DNA of 64,000 bases. It comes from Alphaproteobacteria bacterium (GTDB taxonomy: Bacteria > Pseudomonadota > Alphaproteobacteria > Micavibrionales > Micavibrionaceae). The translations under genes and the position numbers were made by a program. The DNA is taken from positions 62,001-126,000 of the forward strand of contig JAEUKP010000006.1 of NCBI GenBank assembly GCA_016794145.1, read 5' to 3'. Shown in pieces: positions 17,108 to 26,715 of this stretch (position 1 is its first letter; each line of letters opens with the position of its first letter). The notes beneath the pieces are model-generated. The model was not told the origin of the DNA. It searched no databases and worked only from the letters and a program-made list of their open reading frames with translations.

Positions 17108-18837
17108 GTCGTAAATCGCCATTCTCTCGGTTGTCATTTCGTATTATGGGCGAAAAATCGGATCATTTAAATCTAGCCCGTGGCAGATTGGTTCTGATTA
17201 CAGCATTTTTTATGTTGTGTTATTTCGTTGTCGGTGCACGTTTGATTGATGCCACAATTATTCAGGGATATTTAAGTCAACAACCTGATGCAATTGGCGT
17301 GGATGATCAAAAGAAACAGAAGAAATCTGACGCGCAAAAGTCCGGATTTCGTGCGGATATTCTGGATCGTAACGGAGTTTTGCTTGCGACTTCTTTAAAG
17401 ACAGCTTCTTTGTTTGCAGATTCTCAAAAAATACTAAGCCCTGTTGAGACGGCAAAGGGACTCGTCCAAATATTCCCTGGGCTTACATATGGTGACACTT
17501 TAAAAAAACTGCAAAGTGGAAAAAGATTTATTTGGATCAAACGCAATATGACGCCGACCGAGCAGGAAGCCGTTTTGAATTTAGGTGAGCCTGGATTGGT
17601 TTTTGATTATGATTATCATCGTCTCTACCCGCAGGGTAATCTCCTGTCCCATATGGTTGGGTATAGTGATGTTGATGGGAATGGTCTTGCTGGGATCGAA
17701 CGGAGTTTTAATACACTGTTGAACGGAAGCAAAGATCCCCTGCGTTTAAGTATTGATGTTCGTTTACAGCATATTCTTCGTCGTGAAGTGAATCGTGCGA
17801 TCTCAGATTTTACGGCTGTTGCAGGGGCCGGGGTAATTATGGATGTTAATACCGGCGAGATTCTCGCGGCGACATCTTTGCCTGATTTTGATCCAAACCG
17901 TGTGACGTCGAATCCAACTGCACCCGAAATGTTTAATCGTGTAACGTTGGGGGTGTATGAACCGGGCTCTGTTTTCAAAATATTTACAACAGCAGCTCTG
18001 TTGGATTTAAAACGGACATCGTTCGCTAAAACATATGATGCTATCAATCCGATCCGTGAGGGACGATTCACAATCAAGGATTATCATCCTGAAAAACGAC
18101 CATTGACGATTCCTGAAATTTTTATGGTTTCATCTAATATCGGAACCGCGCATATGGCCCAGGAGGTCGGGACAGGGAATCTGAAAAAAGCGTTTCATGA
18201 TTTTGGATTGATGACAAAACCTGATTTTGAAATAGAAGAAGTTGGATCGCCGATTATTCCTAATCCATGGAGTGAGATTAATACCTTAACCGCATCTTAT
18301 GGTCATGGAATAGCGGTAACTCCGCTCCAATTGGTTGGGGCTGTTGGTATGATTGTAAACGGAGGAGTAAGGGTGCAACCGTCTCTGGTGATGCGCGACA
18401 AAGAGGGGAAAAAATCGGACTCTGGTATTCGTGTTATTTCAAAAGAGACATCCCTGAAAATGCGCCAGTTAATGCGACTTGTTGTCAGCAATGGAACGGC
18501 AAGAAAGGCAAATGTTGCCGGATATAATATCGGTGGTAAGACGGGAACAGCACAAAAAAATGTTCATGGCCGTTATGTCGCAGACAAACGAATGGCCGCA
18601 TTTGTTGGGGCATTTCCAATGAATGATCCTAGATATGTTGTTTTTGTAATGGTTGATGAGCCAAACCCGAATAAGACAAGCTATGGATATGCAACGGCAG
18701 GGTGGGTTGCTGCACCGGCAGTTGGTCGTGTCATATCCGATATGGTCTCTATTTTAGGGATTCATCCTCGTCGTGATGAGGTTGATATTTCCGAACCACT
18801 GAAACAATTTATTCACAGTGTGAAAGGGGAGCATTAA
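17104..18837 (+). CDS. ftsI: Peptidoglycan D,D-transpeptidase FtsI (PBP3)
   Basis: Class B PBP that makes septal cross-links. A membrane anchor lies at ~28-48. The N-terminal dimerisation region starts with RADILDRNGVLLATS. The transpeptidase shows SVFK with active Ser289, SSN at 343-345 and KTGT at 479-482. 577 aa, full length. It is coupled to ftsL by a 4-base overlap and to murE by a 1-base gap. Partner of FtsW at 24.4 kb. Confidence 0.95.
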   Translation: MSRKSPFSRLSFRIMGEKSDHLNLARGRLVLITAFFMLCYFVVGARLIDATIIQGYLSQQPDAIGVDDQKKQKKSDAQKSGFRADILDRNGVLLATSLKTASLFADSQKILSPVETAKGLVQIFPGLTYGDTLKKLQSGKRFIWIKRNMTPTEQEAVLNLGEPGLVFDYDYHRLYPQGNLLSHMVGYSDVDGNGLAGIERSFNTLLNGSKDPLRLSIDVRLQHILRREVNRAISDFTAVAGAGVIMDVNTGEILAATSLPDFDPNRVTSNPTAPEMFNRVTLGVYEPGSVFKIFTTAALLDLKRTSFAKTYDAINPIREGRFTIKDYHPEKRPLTIPEIFMVSSNIGTAHMAQEVGTGNLKKAFHDFGLMTKPDFEIEEVGSPIIPNPWSEINTLTASYGHGIAVTPLQLVGAVGMIVNGGVRVQPSLVMRDKEGKKSDSGIRVISKETSLKMRQLMRLVVSNGTARKANVAGYNIGGKTGTAQKNVHGRYVADKRMAAFVGAFPMNDPRYVVFVMVDEPNPNKTSYGYATAGWVAAPAVGRVISDMVSILGIHPRRDEVDISEPLKQFIHSVKGEH

Positions 18838-18838
18838 A

Positions 18839-20272
18839 ATGAATTATAATATTTCGTTTGATGTTTCTTTGATATCTGGAATATCAGCAGATAGCCGGAA
18901 GGTTCAAAAAGGTTTTCTCTTTGTTGCATTACCGGGGGGAAAAAATGATGGCCGTCTTTTTATTACGGATGCCATTAGAAACGGTGCAAAGTATATCGCC
19001 GTACAGGCAGGTACGCCTAAACAAGATATTGGAGCGGTAGAATGGATCGAAGTCAAAAATCCGCGTGAATTTTTGGCCAGAACAGCGGCTTCTTTTTACC
19101 AAAAGCAACCTGAACATATTGTAGCTGTGACTGGAACGAATGGTAAAACATCTACTGTTAATTTTGCCCGTATGATTTGGGAGGGGTTGAGTGTTAAGGC
19201 CGCTTCTCTTGGCACTCTCGGGTTGATCGGTAATGGGCTTCAGGGATATGCGGGGATGACAACGCCTGATCCTGTTTCTTTGTTTTCAACACTTGCAGAA
19301 GTTTCATCTAAGGGTTTTGACTATCTTGCGATGGAGGCATCAAGTCATGGATTGCACCAACACCGTTTGGATGGAGTTAAGATTCAGGCGGCAGGATTTA
19401 CAAATCTGACCCGGGATCATCTTGACTATCATGGGTCAATGAAAGACTATCTTTCTTCAAAAATCCGGTTGTTCACAGACATTGTTTCTCGTGATGGTGT
19501 TGCTGTTCTGAATGCAGATATCCCTGAATTTCAAGATATCGCATTAACGGTGAAATCATGTGGATTGAAAATTATTTCTTATGGGTTTTCGCCGCTTGCT
19601 GATATCCGTATTCTTGAACGATCTGCGGTTGTAGACGGACAAGATTTGGTCCTGAATGTTTTTGGAAAAAGCTATACCGTCCATTTGAATCTGGTGGGTG
19701 CGTTTCAGGCGATGAATGTACTTTGCGCTGTAGGGCTTGTTTTGGCGGATAGGAAATTTACACCTGAGACCGTGATGCCTGTTCTTCCCCGGTTGGTTGG
19801 TGTTATCGGGCGGTTACAACCTGTTTCGCATGGTTTGAAAGATATTGGTATTTACATTGACTACGCCCATACTCCGGATGGGTTGGAAACAATTCTAACG
19901 GCACTCCGTCCGCATACCACCGGTAGATTAATTTGTGTTTTTGGGTGTGGGGGTGACCGGGATAAAGGAAAACGTCCGGTCATGGGTGAAATTGCCGCCC
20001 GCCTTTCCGATATTGCGATTGTAACAGATGATAATCCTCGAACTGAGAATCCTGACGTGATACGGTCTGAAATTTTGTCGGGTGCTTCTGGCTTGATAAA
20101 TATTGCAGGACGACGTTCAGCAATTCAAAAAGCTGTTCAATATCTTCAAGCAGGAGATGTTCTTGTTGTGGCCGGAAAAGGTCATGAACAAGGCCAGATT
20201 TTTGCGACGCATACAGAACCATTTGATGACCTTACTGAAATCCAAACTGCCATTTCCTCTCTTTCTTACTAA
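18839..20272 (+). CDS. murE: UDP-N-acetylmuramoyl-L-alanyl-D-glutamate--2,6-diaminopimelate ligase
   Basis: Mur ligase adding the third peptide residue of the peptidoglycan precursor in the cytoplasm. VTGTNGKTSTVNFAR holds the ATP loop (residues ~99-106). DNPRTE around 398-403 is the DNPR motif that selects meso-diaminopimelate rather than lysine, fitting a Gram-negative wall; dapB at 52 kb belongs to the supply route. 477 aa, normal. GGGGAG sits 9 bases before the ATG. Confidence 0.96.
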   Translation: MNYNISFDVSLISGISADSRKVQKGFLFVALPGGKNDGRLFITDAIRNGAKYIAVQAGTPKQDIGAVEWIEVKNPREFLARTAASFYQKQPEHIVAVTGTNGKTSTVNFARMIWEGLSVKAASLGTLGLIGNGLQGYAGMTTPDPVSLFSTLAEVSSKGFDYLAMEASSHGLHQHRLDGVKIQAAGFTNLTRDHLDYHGSMKDYLSSKIRLFTDIVSRDGVAVLNADIPEFQDIALTVKSCGLKIISYGFSPLADIRILERSAVVDGQDLVLNVFGKSYTVHLNLVGAFQAMNVLCAVGLVLADRKFTPETVMPVLPRLVGVIGRLQPVSHGLKDIGIYIDYAHTPDGLETILTALRPHTTGRLICVFGCGGDRDKGKRPVMGEIAARLSDIAIVTDDNPRTENPDVIRSEILSGASGLINIAGRRSAIQKAVQYLQAGDVLVVAGKGHEQGQIFATHTEPFDDLTEIQTAISSLSY

Positions 20273-20374
20273 TCCTTTTTATTAATTATTCTGACTAGCT
20301 CTCTTCTATTTTCTTATTTTTTCTTGATTTTCAAATTTTCTAATCCGCACTTTAAAGAACAGAAAGTACTTTAT

Positions 20375-21859
20375 ATGACCGACTTATATCCCAAACAGAC
20401 TTTTTCCCATTCACTCTGGAGTTCAACCGAGGCCGCAAAAGCAACGGGTGGCGCTATAGGGGGGCAATGGGTTGCAAGCGGGATTTCGATTGATACACGG
20501 ACTCTTCAAAAGGGTGATTTATTCATCGCAATTCGTGGTGATGCAATGGATGGACATGCATTCGCTGTTGAGGCCCTTGCAAAAGGTGCGTCTGCCGTTG
20601 TGATTGATCGCGATGTTCAGGGTGTGCCACCCGAGAAAGCATTAATTGTTCGCGATACATTCAAGGCGATGCAGGATTTAGGTATCGCTGCACGGGCGCG
20701 TACAGGAGCCAGGATTATTGGTGTAACAGGAAGTGTTGGTAAGACGGGAACCAAAGAGATGCTGGGGCATGCTTTTTCAGCCATCGGTATTACGCATTAC
20801 AGTGAAAAAAGTTTAAACAACCATTGGGGCGTACCTTTATCTCTTGCCCGGATGGATGCCGGTTGTGATTATGGTGTTTTTGAAATGGGGATGAATCATG
20901 CAAACGAGATCGCCCCTTTATCTGGAATGGTCAAACCACATATTGCCATTATTACAACGATTGCACCAGTTCATACAGAACATTTTGTGGATGGGTTAGA
21001 GGGAATCGCAAAGGCAAAGTCAGAAATTTTTTCTGGAATGGATGAAAATGGGATTGCTATTTTGAATCGTGATAACGCGCAATTTGAAATGATTGTAGAA
21101 GAGGCGGAGCGTCAGGGGATTCGTAAAATATTTACTTTTGGAACGTCTGCGGATGCTGATGCACGTTTGGTTGATTGTCTGGTGGCTAGTAATGGAACGC
21201 AAATTAAGGCGCATATTCTCGGAGAAGACCTTGTTTTTACTATGAAGGATGCTGGCCCTCATAATGCTATGAACGCGATGTCCGTTTTACTGGCTGTTAA
21301 ATTGATGGGGGGAGATATGGTGAAAGCGATGACAGCTTTGCATGATATTGAACCACCAGCAGGTCGAGGTAAACGTGAATTATTAAACATTGGTGATGCA
21401 AATAATCCGGTTACTTTAATTGATGAAAGTTACAATGCCTCACCTGTTGCAATGCAGGCGGCTTTTAAAGTTATGGCGTTGATTGATCCTGGTCGTGGGG
21501 GGCGCCGGATTGCTATTTTAGGAGATATGTATGAATTGGGAAATGACTCTGCCAAGATGCATCGTGATTTAGAACTTCCTTTGAAAGCAGCCGGTATTGA
21601 TCTGGTTTATACTTGTGGGCCTTTGATGAAAAATCTTTACGATGCACTTCCAGAGAAAAACCGTGGAGAGCATCGCGATGAGGCTCCTGAGATGGCAAAG
21701 ATTGTTCCCGACGTCCTTGTCCCGGGGGATGTTGTTCTAGTCAAGGGATCTCGTGGTGGGGGAGAAAAACCCAGAATGCAGTTGGTGGTTGAGGCTTTGC
21801 GTGAAATGCCTATGAGATGTACGAAATCTGCCAATCAAACGACGTTAGAAAGGAATTAA
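20375..21859 (+). CDS. murF: UDP-N-acetylmuramoyl-tripeptide--D-alanyl-D-alanine ligase
   Basis: Adds D-Ala-D-Ala to the UDP-MurNAc tripeptide. VTGSVGKTGTKEMLGHAF is the ATP loop, and KSLNNHWGVPLSLARM and EMGMNHANEIAPLSGMVKP are MurF signatures. The frame opens at a TTG (20324), but the ATG at 20375 gives a normal MurF N-terminus (about 494 aa) and is preferred. About 100 bases separate it from murE, the largest gap in the cluster. Confidence 0.95.
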   Translation: MTDLYPKQTFSHSLWSSTEAAKATGGAIGGQWVASGISIDTRTLQKGDLFIAIRGDAMDGHAFAVEALAKGASAVVIDRDVQGVPPEKALIVRDTFKAMQDLGIAARARTGARIIGVTGSVGKTGTKEMLGHAFSAIGITHYSEKSLNNHWGVPLSLARMDAGCDYGVFEMGMNHANEIAPLSGMVKPHIAIITTIAPVHTEHFVDGLEGIAKAKSEIFSGMDENGIAILNRDNAQFEMIVEEAERQGIRKIFTFGTSADADARLVDCLVASNGTQIKAHILGEDLVFTMKDAGPHNAMNAMSVLLAVKLMGGDMVKAMTALHDIEPPAGRGKRELLNIGDANNPVTLIDESYNASPVAMQAAFKVMALIDPGRGGRRIAILGDMYELGNDSAKMHRDLELPLKAAGIDLVYTCGPLMKNLYDALPEKNRGEHRDEAPEMAKIVPDVLVPGDVVLVKGSRGGGEKPRMQLVVEALREMPMRCTKSANQTTLERN

Positions 21860-21864
21860 TTGGG

Positions 21865-22947
21865 ATGCTTTCACTTCTTGCGGATTTAAAAGATATCTGG
21901 ATGGGATTTAATTTATTCAATTATGTTTCGTTCCGGACCGGGGGTGCAATTATAACCGCTTTTTTAATGTCACTGGCGATTGGTCCAGCCATGATTTCAT
22001 GGTTGAAATCCTTACAAGGGGCAGGCCAGCCTATTCGTACAGATGGACCAGAAACACATTTTAAGAAAGCCGGAACCCCAACAATGGGAGGGTTGTTGAT
22101 TCTTATCACTGTTACAGCCAGCACAATTTTATGGGCGCATCCATCAAATCCTTTTGTATGGCTGGCGTTATTGGTGATGGTGGGCTTTGGGTTACTCGGG
22201 TTTGGGGATGATTATTTGAAATTGACCAAACGTAATACCGATGGGTTATCAGGGCGCAAGAAACTGATTGGTCAATTGATCATCAGTTTGTTTGCAACAT
22301 ATGGGTTTGTGCATTTTTTACCTGTCGATATTGCCACGAGTATTGCGATCCCGTTTTTTAAGCATTACTTCATTCCACTTGGTGTTTTCTTTTTTATATG
22401 GGCAGCTTTTGTTATGATTGGCGCATCGAATGCTGTTAATTTGACAGATGGTCTTGATGGTCTTGCGATTGTGCCGGTTGCGATTGCAGCGGCTTGTTTT
22501 GGGTTGATTGCCTATTTGGTTGGGCGGGTTGACTTTTCTGAATATCTTCAAATTGCATATGTTCCAGGGACAGCAGAACTATCGATTTTATGTGGTGCAT
22601 TGGTTGGTGGGGCGATGGGATTTTTGTGGTTCAATGCACCCCCTGCAATGATCTTTATGGGGGACACTGGATCTTTGTCTATGGGGGGTGTGTTAGGTGC
22701 GATTGCGATTATGGTGAAACATGAATTGGTTTTGGCCATTGTCGGCGGTATTTTTGTGATGGAAACTGTATCAGTAATTATTCAGGTGGCTTCATTCAAA
22801 TTACGCGGAAAACGGGTCTTTTTAATGGCTCCTATTCACCATCATTATGAGAAAAAAGGATGGTCTGAATCAACGGTTGTTATTCGTTTTTGGATTATTG
22901 CTGTTATCTTGGCACTGATTGGATTATCAACTCTGAAACTGCGTTAA
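21865..22947 (+). CDS. mraY: Phospho-N-acetylmuramoyl-pentapeptide-transferase
   Basis: Integral membrane enzyme that makes lipid I from UDP-MurNAc-pentapeptide and undecaprenyl phosphate. Motifs: GTPTMGG, FGDDYLKLTK with the catalytic Asp pair (about 115-116), NAVNLTDGLDGLA, and the histidine cluster APIHHHYEKKGW near the end. About ten membrane helices, 360 aa, normal. The frame is open from 21817 inside murF, but AAGGAA lies about 10 bases before the ATG at 21865, which also gives the family N-terminus. Confidence 0.96.
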   Translation: MLSLLADLKDIWMGFNLFNYVSFRTGGAIITAFLMSLAIGPAMISWLKSLQGAGQPIRTDGPETHFKKAGTPTMGGLLILITVTASTILWAHPSNPFVWLALLVMVGFGLLGFGDDYLKLTKRNTDGLSGRKKLIGQLIISLFATYGFVHFLPVDIATSIAIPFFKHYFIPLGVFFFIWAAFVMIGASNAVNLTDGLDGLAIVPVAIAAACFGLIAYLVGRVDFSEYLQIAYVPGTAELSILCGALVGGAMGFLWFNAPPAMIFMGDTGSLSMGGVLGAIAIMVKHELVLAIVGGIFVMETVSVIIQVASFKLRGKRVFLMAPIHHHYEKKGWSESTVVIRFWIIAVILALIGLSTLKLR

Positions 22948-22967
22948 AAATGTATTAGGACATAGGA

Positions 22968-24377
22968 ATGATTGATTTATCCCAGTTTGTAGGACAAAAA
23001 ATAGCTGTTATGGGGCTTGGGAAAACAGGCTTATCAACGGTTCTATCTTTGAAATCTGTCGGCGCACAGGTTGTTGTGTGGGATGATGATGAAGGGGCAC
23101 GTGATTACGCGGCAGGTTTAGGAATTCAATGTACTGATTTAACTGGTATTACATTTGATTCTGTTGATTTCCTGGTTTGGTCTCCTGGGGTTCCTCATAC
23201 ATTTCCATCGCCTCATCCTGTTGCGGATCGCGCAAAATCCCAAGGTATCCGGATGATATCAGATATTGATATTTTAAGCATATCACAACCGGATGCCGAA
23301 TATATCGGTGTGACAGGTACAAACGGAAAATCAACAACAACCGCATTGATCGGACATACATTGAAAGAATTTCGACCTACGCAGATTGGTGGGAATATTG
23401 GAATTCCTGTTCTGGACCTTGACCCCATGGGAGCAGAGGGAACATATGTTCTTGAGATGTCCTCTTACCAAACAGAGCTTTCACAGTTTTTTCAACCCGT
23501 GGGTGTTGTCTTTTTAAATATTACGCCGGATCATTTATATCGCCACGGTGGGTTGGAGGGATATATTGAGGCAAAGAAAAAAATCTTTTCCAACCCGCCG
23601 AATCAAGAACGTAAACCAATTGCTGTTATTTGTATTGATACTGAAGATTGCTATGATATCGCAGAAGAACTTGAAGACGATGGTATCTGGTCTGTTGTTC
23701 CTGTTTCAACACAGAAACGATTGGATAAGGGCGTCTATGTTGAAGAGGGTATTCTCTATGAAATGAGAGAAGAGGGGGCAACCCAGATTGCGGATCTAAA
23801 GACATTCGAAAATCTGCATGGGCGACATAATCATGAAAACATTGCCTGCGCCTATACAATTATTCGTCAGATATATGGAGCTGAACCAGATCGGATTATA
23901 AAAGCAATGATGAGTTTTGGCGGGCTTGCCCATCGTCAATATCTGGTTGCAACGATCAATGGTGTCCAGTATGTCAATGACAGTAAAGCTACAAATGCTG
24001 ATGCAACTGCCCGCGCGTTGGCCTGTTTTCGTCATATTCAGTGGATTCTGGGGGGGCAGCCCAAAGAGGGGGGGCTGGATGGCCTGGATGAGTATATGGG
24101 GCGGATTGATCATGCCTACTTGATCGGAGAAGCCGCAAACCAATTCGCAGAATGGTTATCCCTTAGAAATGTTCCATTTACACAGTGTGGAACTTTGGAT
24201 GTGGCAGTTCAAAAGGCCCATCATGCCGCGCAGATAAAGCAGAAAGGGGTGGTTCTATTGTCGCCTGCTTGTGCCTCGTGGGATCAATTCAAATCATTTG
24301 AACATCGTGGGGATATGTTTGCTTATCTGGTTTCCACTCTCCAGAAGGAAGAAAGTAAAAAGGATAAAACTATATGA
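22968..24377 (+). CDS. murD: UDP-N-acetylmuramoylalanine--D-glutamate ligase
   Basis: Adds D-glutamate to UDP-MurNAc-L-Ala. It has an N-terminal Rossmann half (AVMGLGKTGLSTVLSLKSVG), the ATP loop GVTGTNGKSTTTALIGH, EMSSYQTELSQ, and the C-terminal LSPACASWDQFKSFEHRGD typical of MurD. 469 aa, normal. It overlaps ftsW by 4 bases. Confidence 0.95.
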   Translation: MIDLSQFVGQKIAVMGLGKTGLSTVLSLKSVGAQVVVWDDDEGARDYAAGLGIQCTDLTGITFDSVDFLVWSPGVPHTFPSPHPVADRAKSQGIRMISDIDILSISQPDAEYIGVTGTNGKSTTTALIGHTLKEFRPTQIGGNIGIPVLDLDPMGAEGTYVLEMSSYQTELSQFFQPVGVVFLNITPDHLYRHGGLEGYIEAKKKIFSNPPNQERKPIAVICIDTEDCYDIAEELEDDGIWSVVPVSTQKRLDKGVYVEEGILYEMREEGATQIADLKTFENLHGRHNHENIACAYTIIRQIYGAEPDRIIKAMMSFGGLAHRQYLVATINGVQYVNDSKATNADATARALACFRHIQWILGGQPKEGGLDGLDEYMGRIDHAYLIGEAANQFAEWLSLRNVPFTQCGTLDVAVQKAHHAAQIKQKGVVLLSPACASWDQFKSFEHRGDMFAYLVSTLQKEESKKDKTI

Positions 24378-25558
24378 CGGCATCCCAATCTTTAACCAGT
24401 TTTTTTGCGCGTACAGATCATTCCGCAATTGCACGTTGGTGGTGGACGGTTGATCGTTCAATTCTTGTCTGTTTGTTGATCCTTATGGTGATCGGAGTCG
24501 CGTTGGTAACATCGGCCAGCCCATCTGTTGCAAATCGTATTGGGTCTGAACATTCCCATTTTATTACGCGGCATATTATTTTTGTTGTACCATCTTTGTT
24601 GATCATGATTGGAATATCTATTCTGGATCATTTATGGATCAGACGGATTGGTACGATTGTTTTTGTGGGCGTTATTTTTTTGATGGTATTGGTACCTTTT
24701 GTGGGGCCGGATATTAAAGGGGCACAACGTTGGATTAATCTGGGTGGATTTTCATTGCAGCCGAGTGAATTTATCAAACCGGCTTTTGCCATTGTATCGG
24801 CATGGTTGATCGCGCATCAGAAAAAAAGCCCTGATTTCCGGGGTAATTTATTAAGTGCATTGATTTATGCATTTATTGTTTTTTTATTGATGTCCCAACC
24901 TGATTTTGGAATGACAACGGTTTTGACCTGTATGTTTGCAGCCCAGATTTTTATGGCTGGATTACCTCTTCGGTATTTATTTATGATGGGGATTTTGGCA
25001 TCTGTCGCGGTTGTGTGTGTTTATTTCTCGTTTGACCATGTTCGTATCCGGATGGACAAGTTCTTGAATCCACATGGGGCTGCGGATACCTACCAGGTTG
25101 ATAAGTCGTTAGAGGCTTTTGCAAATGGTGGTTTCTTTGGAACTGGCCCGGGGCAGGGAACAGTCAAGAATACGATTCCTGACGTTCATGCTGATTTTAT
25201 CTTTGCTGTATCAGGGGAAGAGTTGGGGTTGATGGCGACCTTGGCTTTGGTCGGGGCGTATGCTTTTATTCTATTGCGTGGCTTTGGGAGGTTGATGGAA
25301 AGTAATGATATGTTTGTTGTTCTTGCTGCTGGTGGAATTCTCAGTATGTTTGGACTTCAGGCATTTGTCCATATGGGGTCAAGTTTGCACCTTCTTCCAA
25401 CAAAAGGGATGACTCTCCCCTTTATCAGCTACGGGGGATCATCCATTCTGGCGATGGGATTCGGGATGGGTGTTGTTTTGGGGCTGACACGTCGTGAGGC
25501 CAGAACATCTATTGCACGTGCTGGTATGTCGCTTGCATCACGGTTAAGGGGGAAATGA
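24374..25558 (+). CDS. ftsW: Peptidoglycan glycosyltransferase FtsW
   Basis: SEDS-family membrane protein that polymerises septal glycan with FtsI. About ten membrane helices; motifs KGAQRWINLGGFSLQPSEF and HADFIFAVSGEELG (with the conserved loop Glu), and the end LPFISYGGSSILAMGFGMG. 394 aa, normal. 4-base overlaps with murD and murG. Confidence 0.95.
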   Translation: MTASQSLTSFFARTDHSAIARWWWTVDRSILVCLLILMVIGVALVTSASPSVANRIGSEHSHFITRHIIFVVPSLLIMIGISILDHLWIRRIGTIVFVGVIFLMVLVPFVGPDIKGAQRWINLGGFSLQPSEFIKPAFAIVSAWLIAHQKKSPDFRGNLLSALIYAFIVFLLMSQPDFGMTTVLTCMFAAQIFMAGLPLRYLFMMGILASVAVVCVYFSFDHVRIRMDKFLNPHGAADTYQVDKSLEAFANGGFFGTGPGQGTVKNTIPDVHADFIFAVSGEELGLMATLALVGAYAFILLRGFGRLMESNDMFVVLAAGGILSMFGLQAFVHMGSSLHLLPTKGMTLPFISYGGSSILAMGFGMGVVLGLTRREARTSIARAGMSLASRLRGK

Positions 25559-26652
25559 TAATGGATTTTAGAATTCCGACGATTATCCTTGCTGCGGGTG
25601 GAACAGGGGGGCATGTCTTTCCTGCTTCTGCATTGGCCGAGGAATTAAGGGGCCGTGGGTATCAAATTGTTGTCGCAACAGACAGGCGGGGGCTTAAATA
25701 TTTTGAATCTTTGGACCCGTCTATTCCAAGGCATATTATTGCATCGGGGACCTATACAGGTGGAATTTGGGGGAAACTGCTTGGTGGTTTTGAATTGGTC
25801 AAGGGGGTATTCCAATCGATCGTTCTTATTCGCCAGGTAAAGCCGATCGCGGTTGTTGGTTTCGGGGGGTATCCATCTGCACCACCTTTATTTGCGGGTC
25901 AATTATGCGGGGTAAGAACAATTTTGCATGAACAAAATGCGATTCTTGGGCTGGCCAATAAATTATTGGCGCCGATGGCTCATAGAATTGCACTGTCTTA
26001 CGAAGATACAGTTGGGTTGTCTTTAAAATTAAAAGCGAAATCGGTTTATACAGGAAACCCTGTTCGTCGTACGATTGCTGATTTATCGATAACGGCTTAC
26101 CCACCGATTGACCAGAAAATAACAATCATGGTTGTGGGTGGGTCACAAGGTGCAAAAGTATTTAGCGATGTTGTGCCGTTTGCGATTGCAGCTCTTTCCC
26201 CCGATCTACAGAATCGTTTACGTGTTATTCAACAATCACGATCTGATGCGATAGAGGCGGTCGAAAAAATTTATGCAAAGACATCTCTTGAGTTTGAAAT
26301 TCGTCCATTTTTTGATGATATGCCGGAACAGATTAAAAGGTCGCATTTATTTATTACGCGTTCAGGGGCAAGTACAGTTGCCGAGTTGACAGCGGCGGGC
26401 CGGCCTGCGATTTATGTTCCTTTTCCCTGGAATCGTGACAACCAACAGGTATTTAATGCTGGTCAGGTTGAAAAAGCTGGGGGAGGATGGATGATTTTAG
26501 AAAAGGATCTGACGGTTGAGGCGCTAACGCTGGTTTTACAAAATTTATTGAAATCTCCCGAAATTCTCCAAAAAGCCGCAATTTCTGCCAAAAATAAAGG
26601 TCGTATTGACGCAACGCAACGCTTGGCAAACACTATTACAGAATTCCAGTGA
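25555..26652 (+). CDS. murG: UDP-N-acetylglucosamine--undecaprenyl-pyrophosphoryl-MurNAc-pentapeptide transferase
   Basis: Peripheral membrane glycosyltransferase that converts lipid I to lipid II. ILAAGGTGGHVFPA at the N-terminus, VGFGGYPSAPPLFAG, HEQNAILGLANK and the C-terminal donor site SGASTVAELTAAGRPAIYVPFP are all present. 365 aa, normal. ATG at 25555 overlaps the ftsW stop; a second ATG two codons later is possible. Confidence 0.95.
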   Translation: MIMDFRIPTIILAAGGTGGHVFPASALAEELRGRGYQIVVATDRRGLKYFESLDPSIPRHIIASGTYTGGIWGKLLGGFELVKGVFQSIVLIRQVKPIAVVGFGGYPSAPPLFAGQLCGVRTILHEQNAILGLANKLLAPMAHRIALSYEDTVGLSLKLKAKSVYTGNPVRRTIADLSITAYPPIDQKITIMVVGGSQGAKVFSDVVPFAIAALSPDLQNRLRVIQQSRSDAIEAVEKIYAKTSLEFEIRPFFDDMPEQIKRSHLFITRSGASTVAELTAAGRPAIYVPFPWNRDNQQVFNAGQVEKAGGGWMILEKDLTVEALTLVLQNLLKSPEILQKAAISAKNKGRIDATQRLANTITEFQ

Positions 26653-26683
26653 AAATATGATTGAGAAACGGGGCGATTTTTGC

Positions 26684-26715
26684 CATATCTATCCTTTAAT
26701 CAAAGGATAGATATG
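26684..26715 (+). promoter_or_regulatory. 14-bp perfect hairpin burying the ribosome-binding site and start codon of murC
   Basis: CATATCTATCCTTT (26684-26697) is perfectly complementary to AAAGGATAGATATG (26702-26715) around the loop AATC. The right arm contains both the Shine-Dalgarno AAAGGA and the murC ATG at 26713. There is no T run, so it is not a terminator. In the mRNA this would block initiation of murC. Confidence 0.75.
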
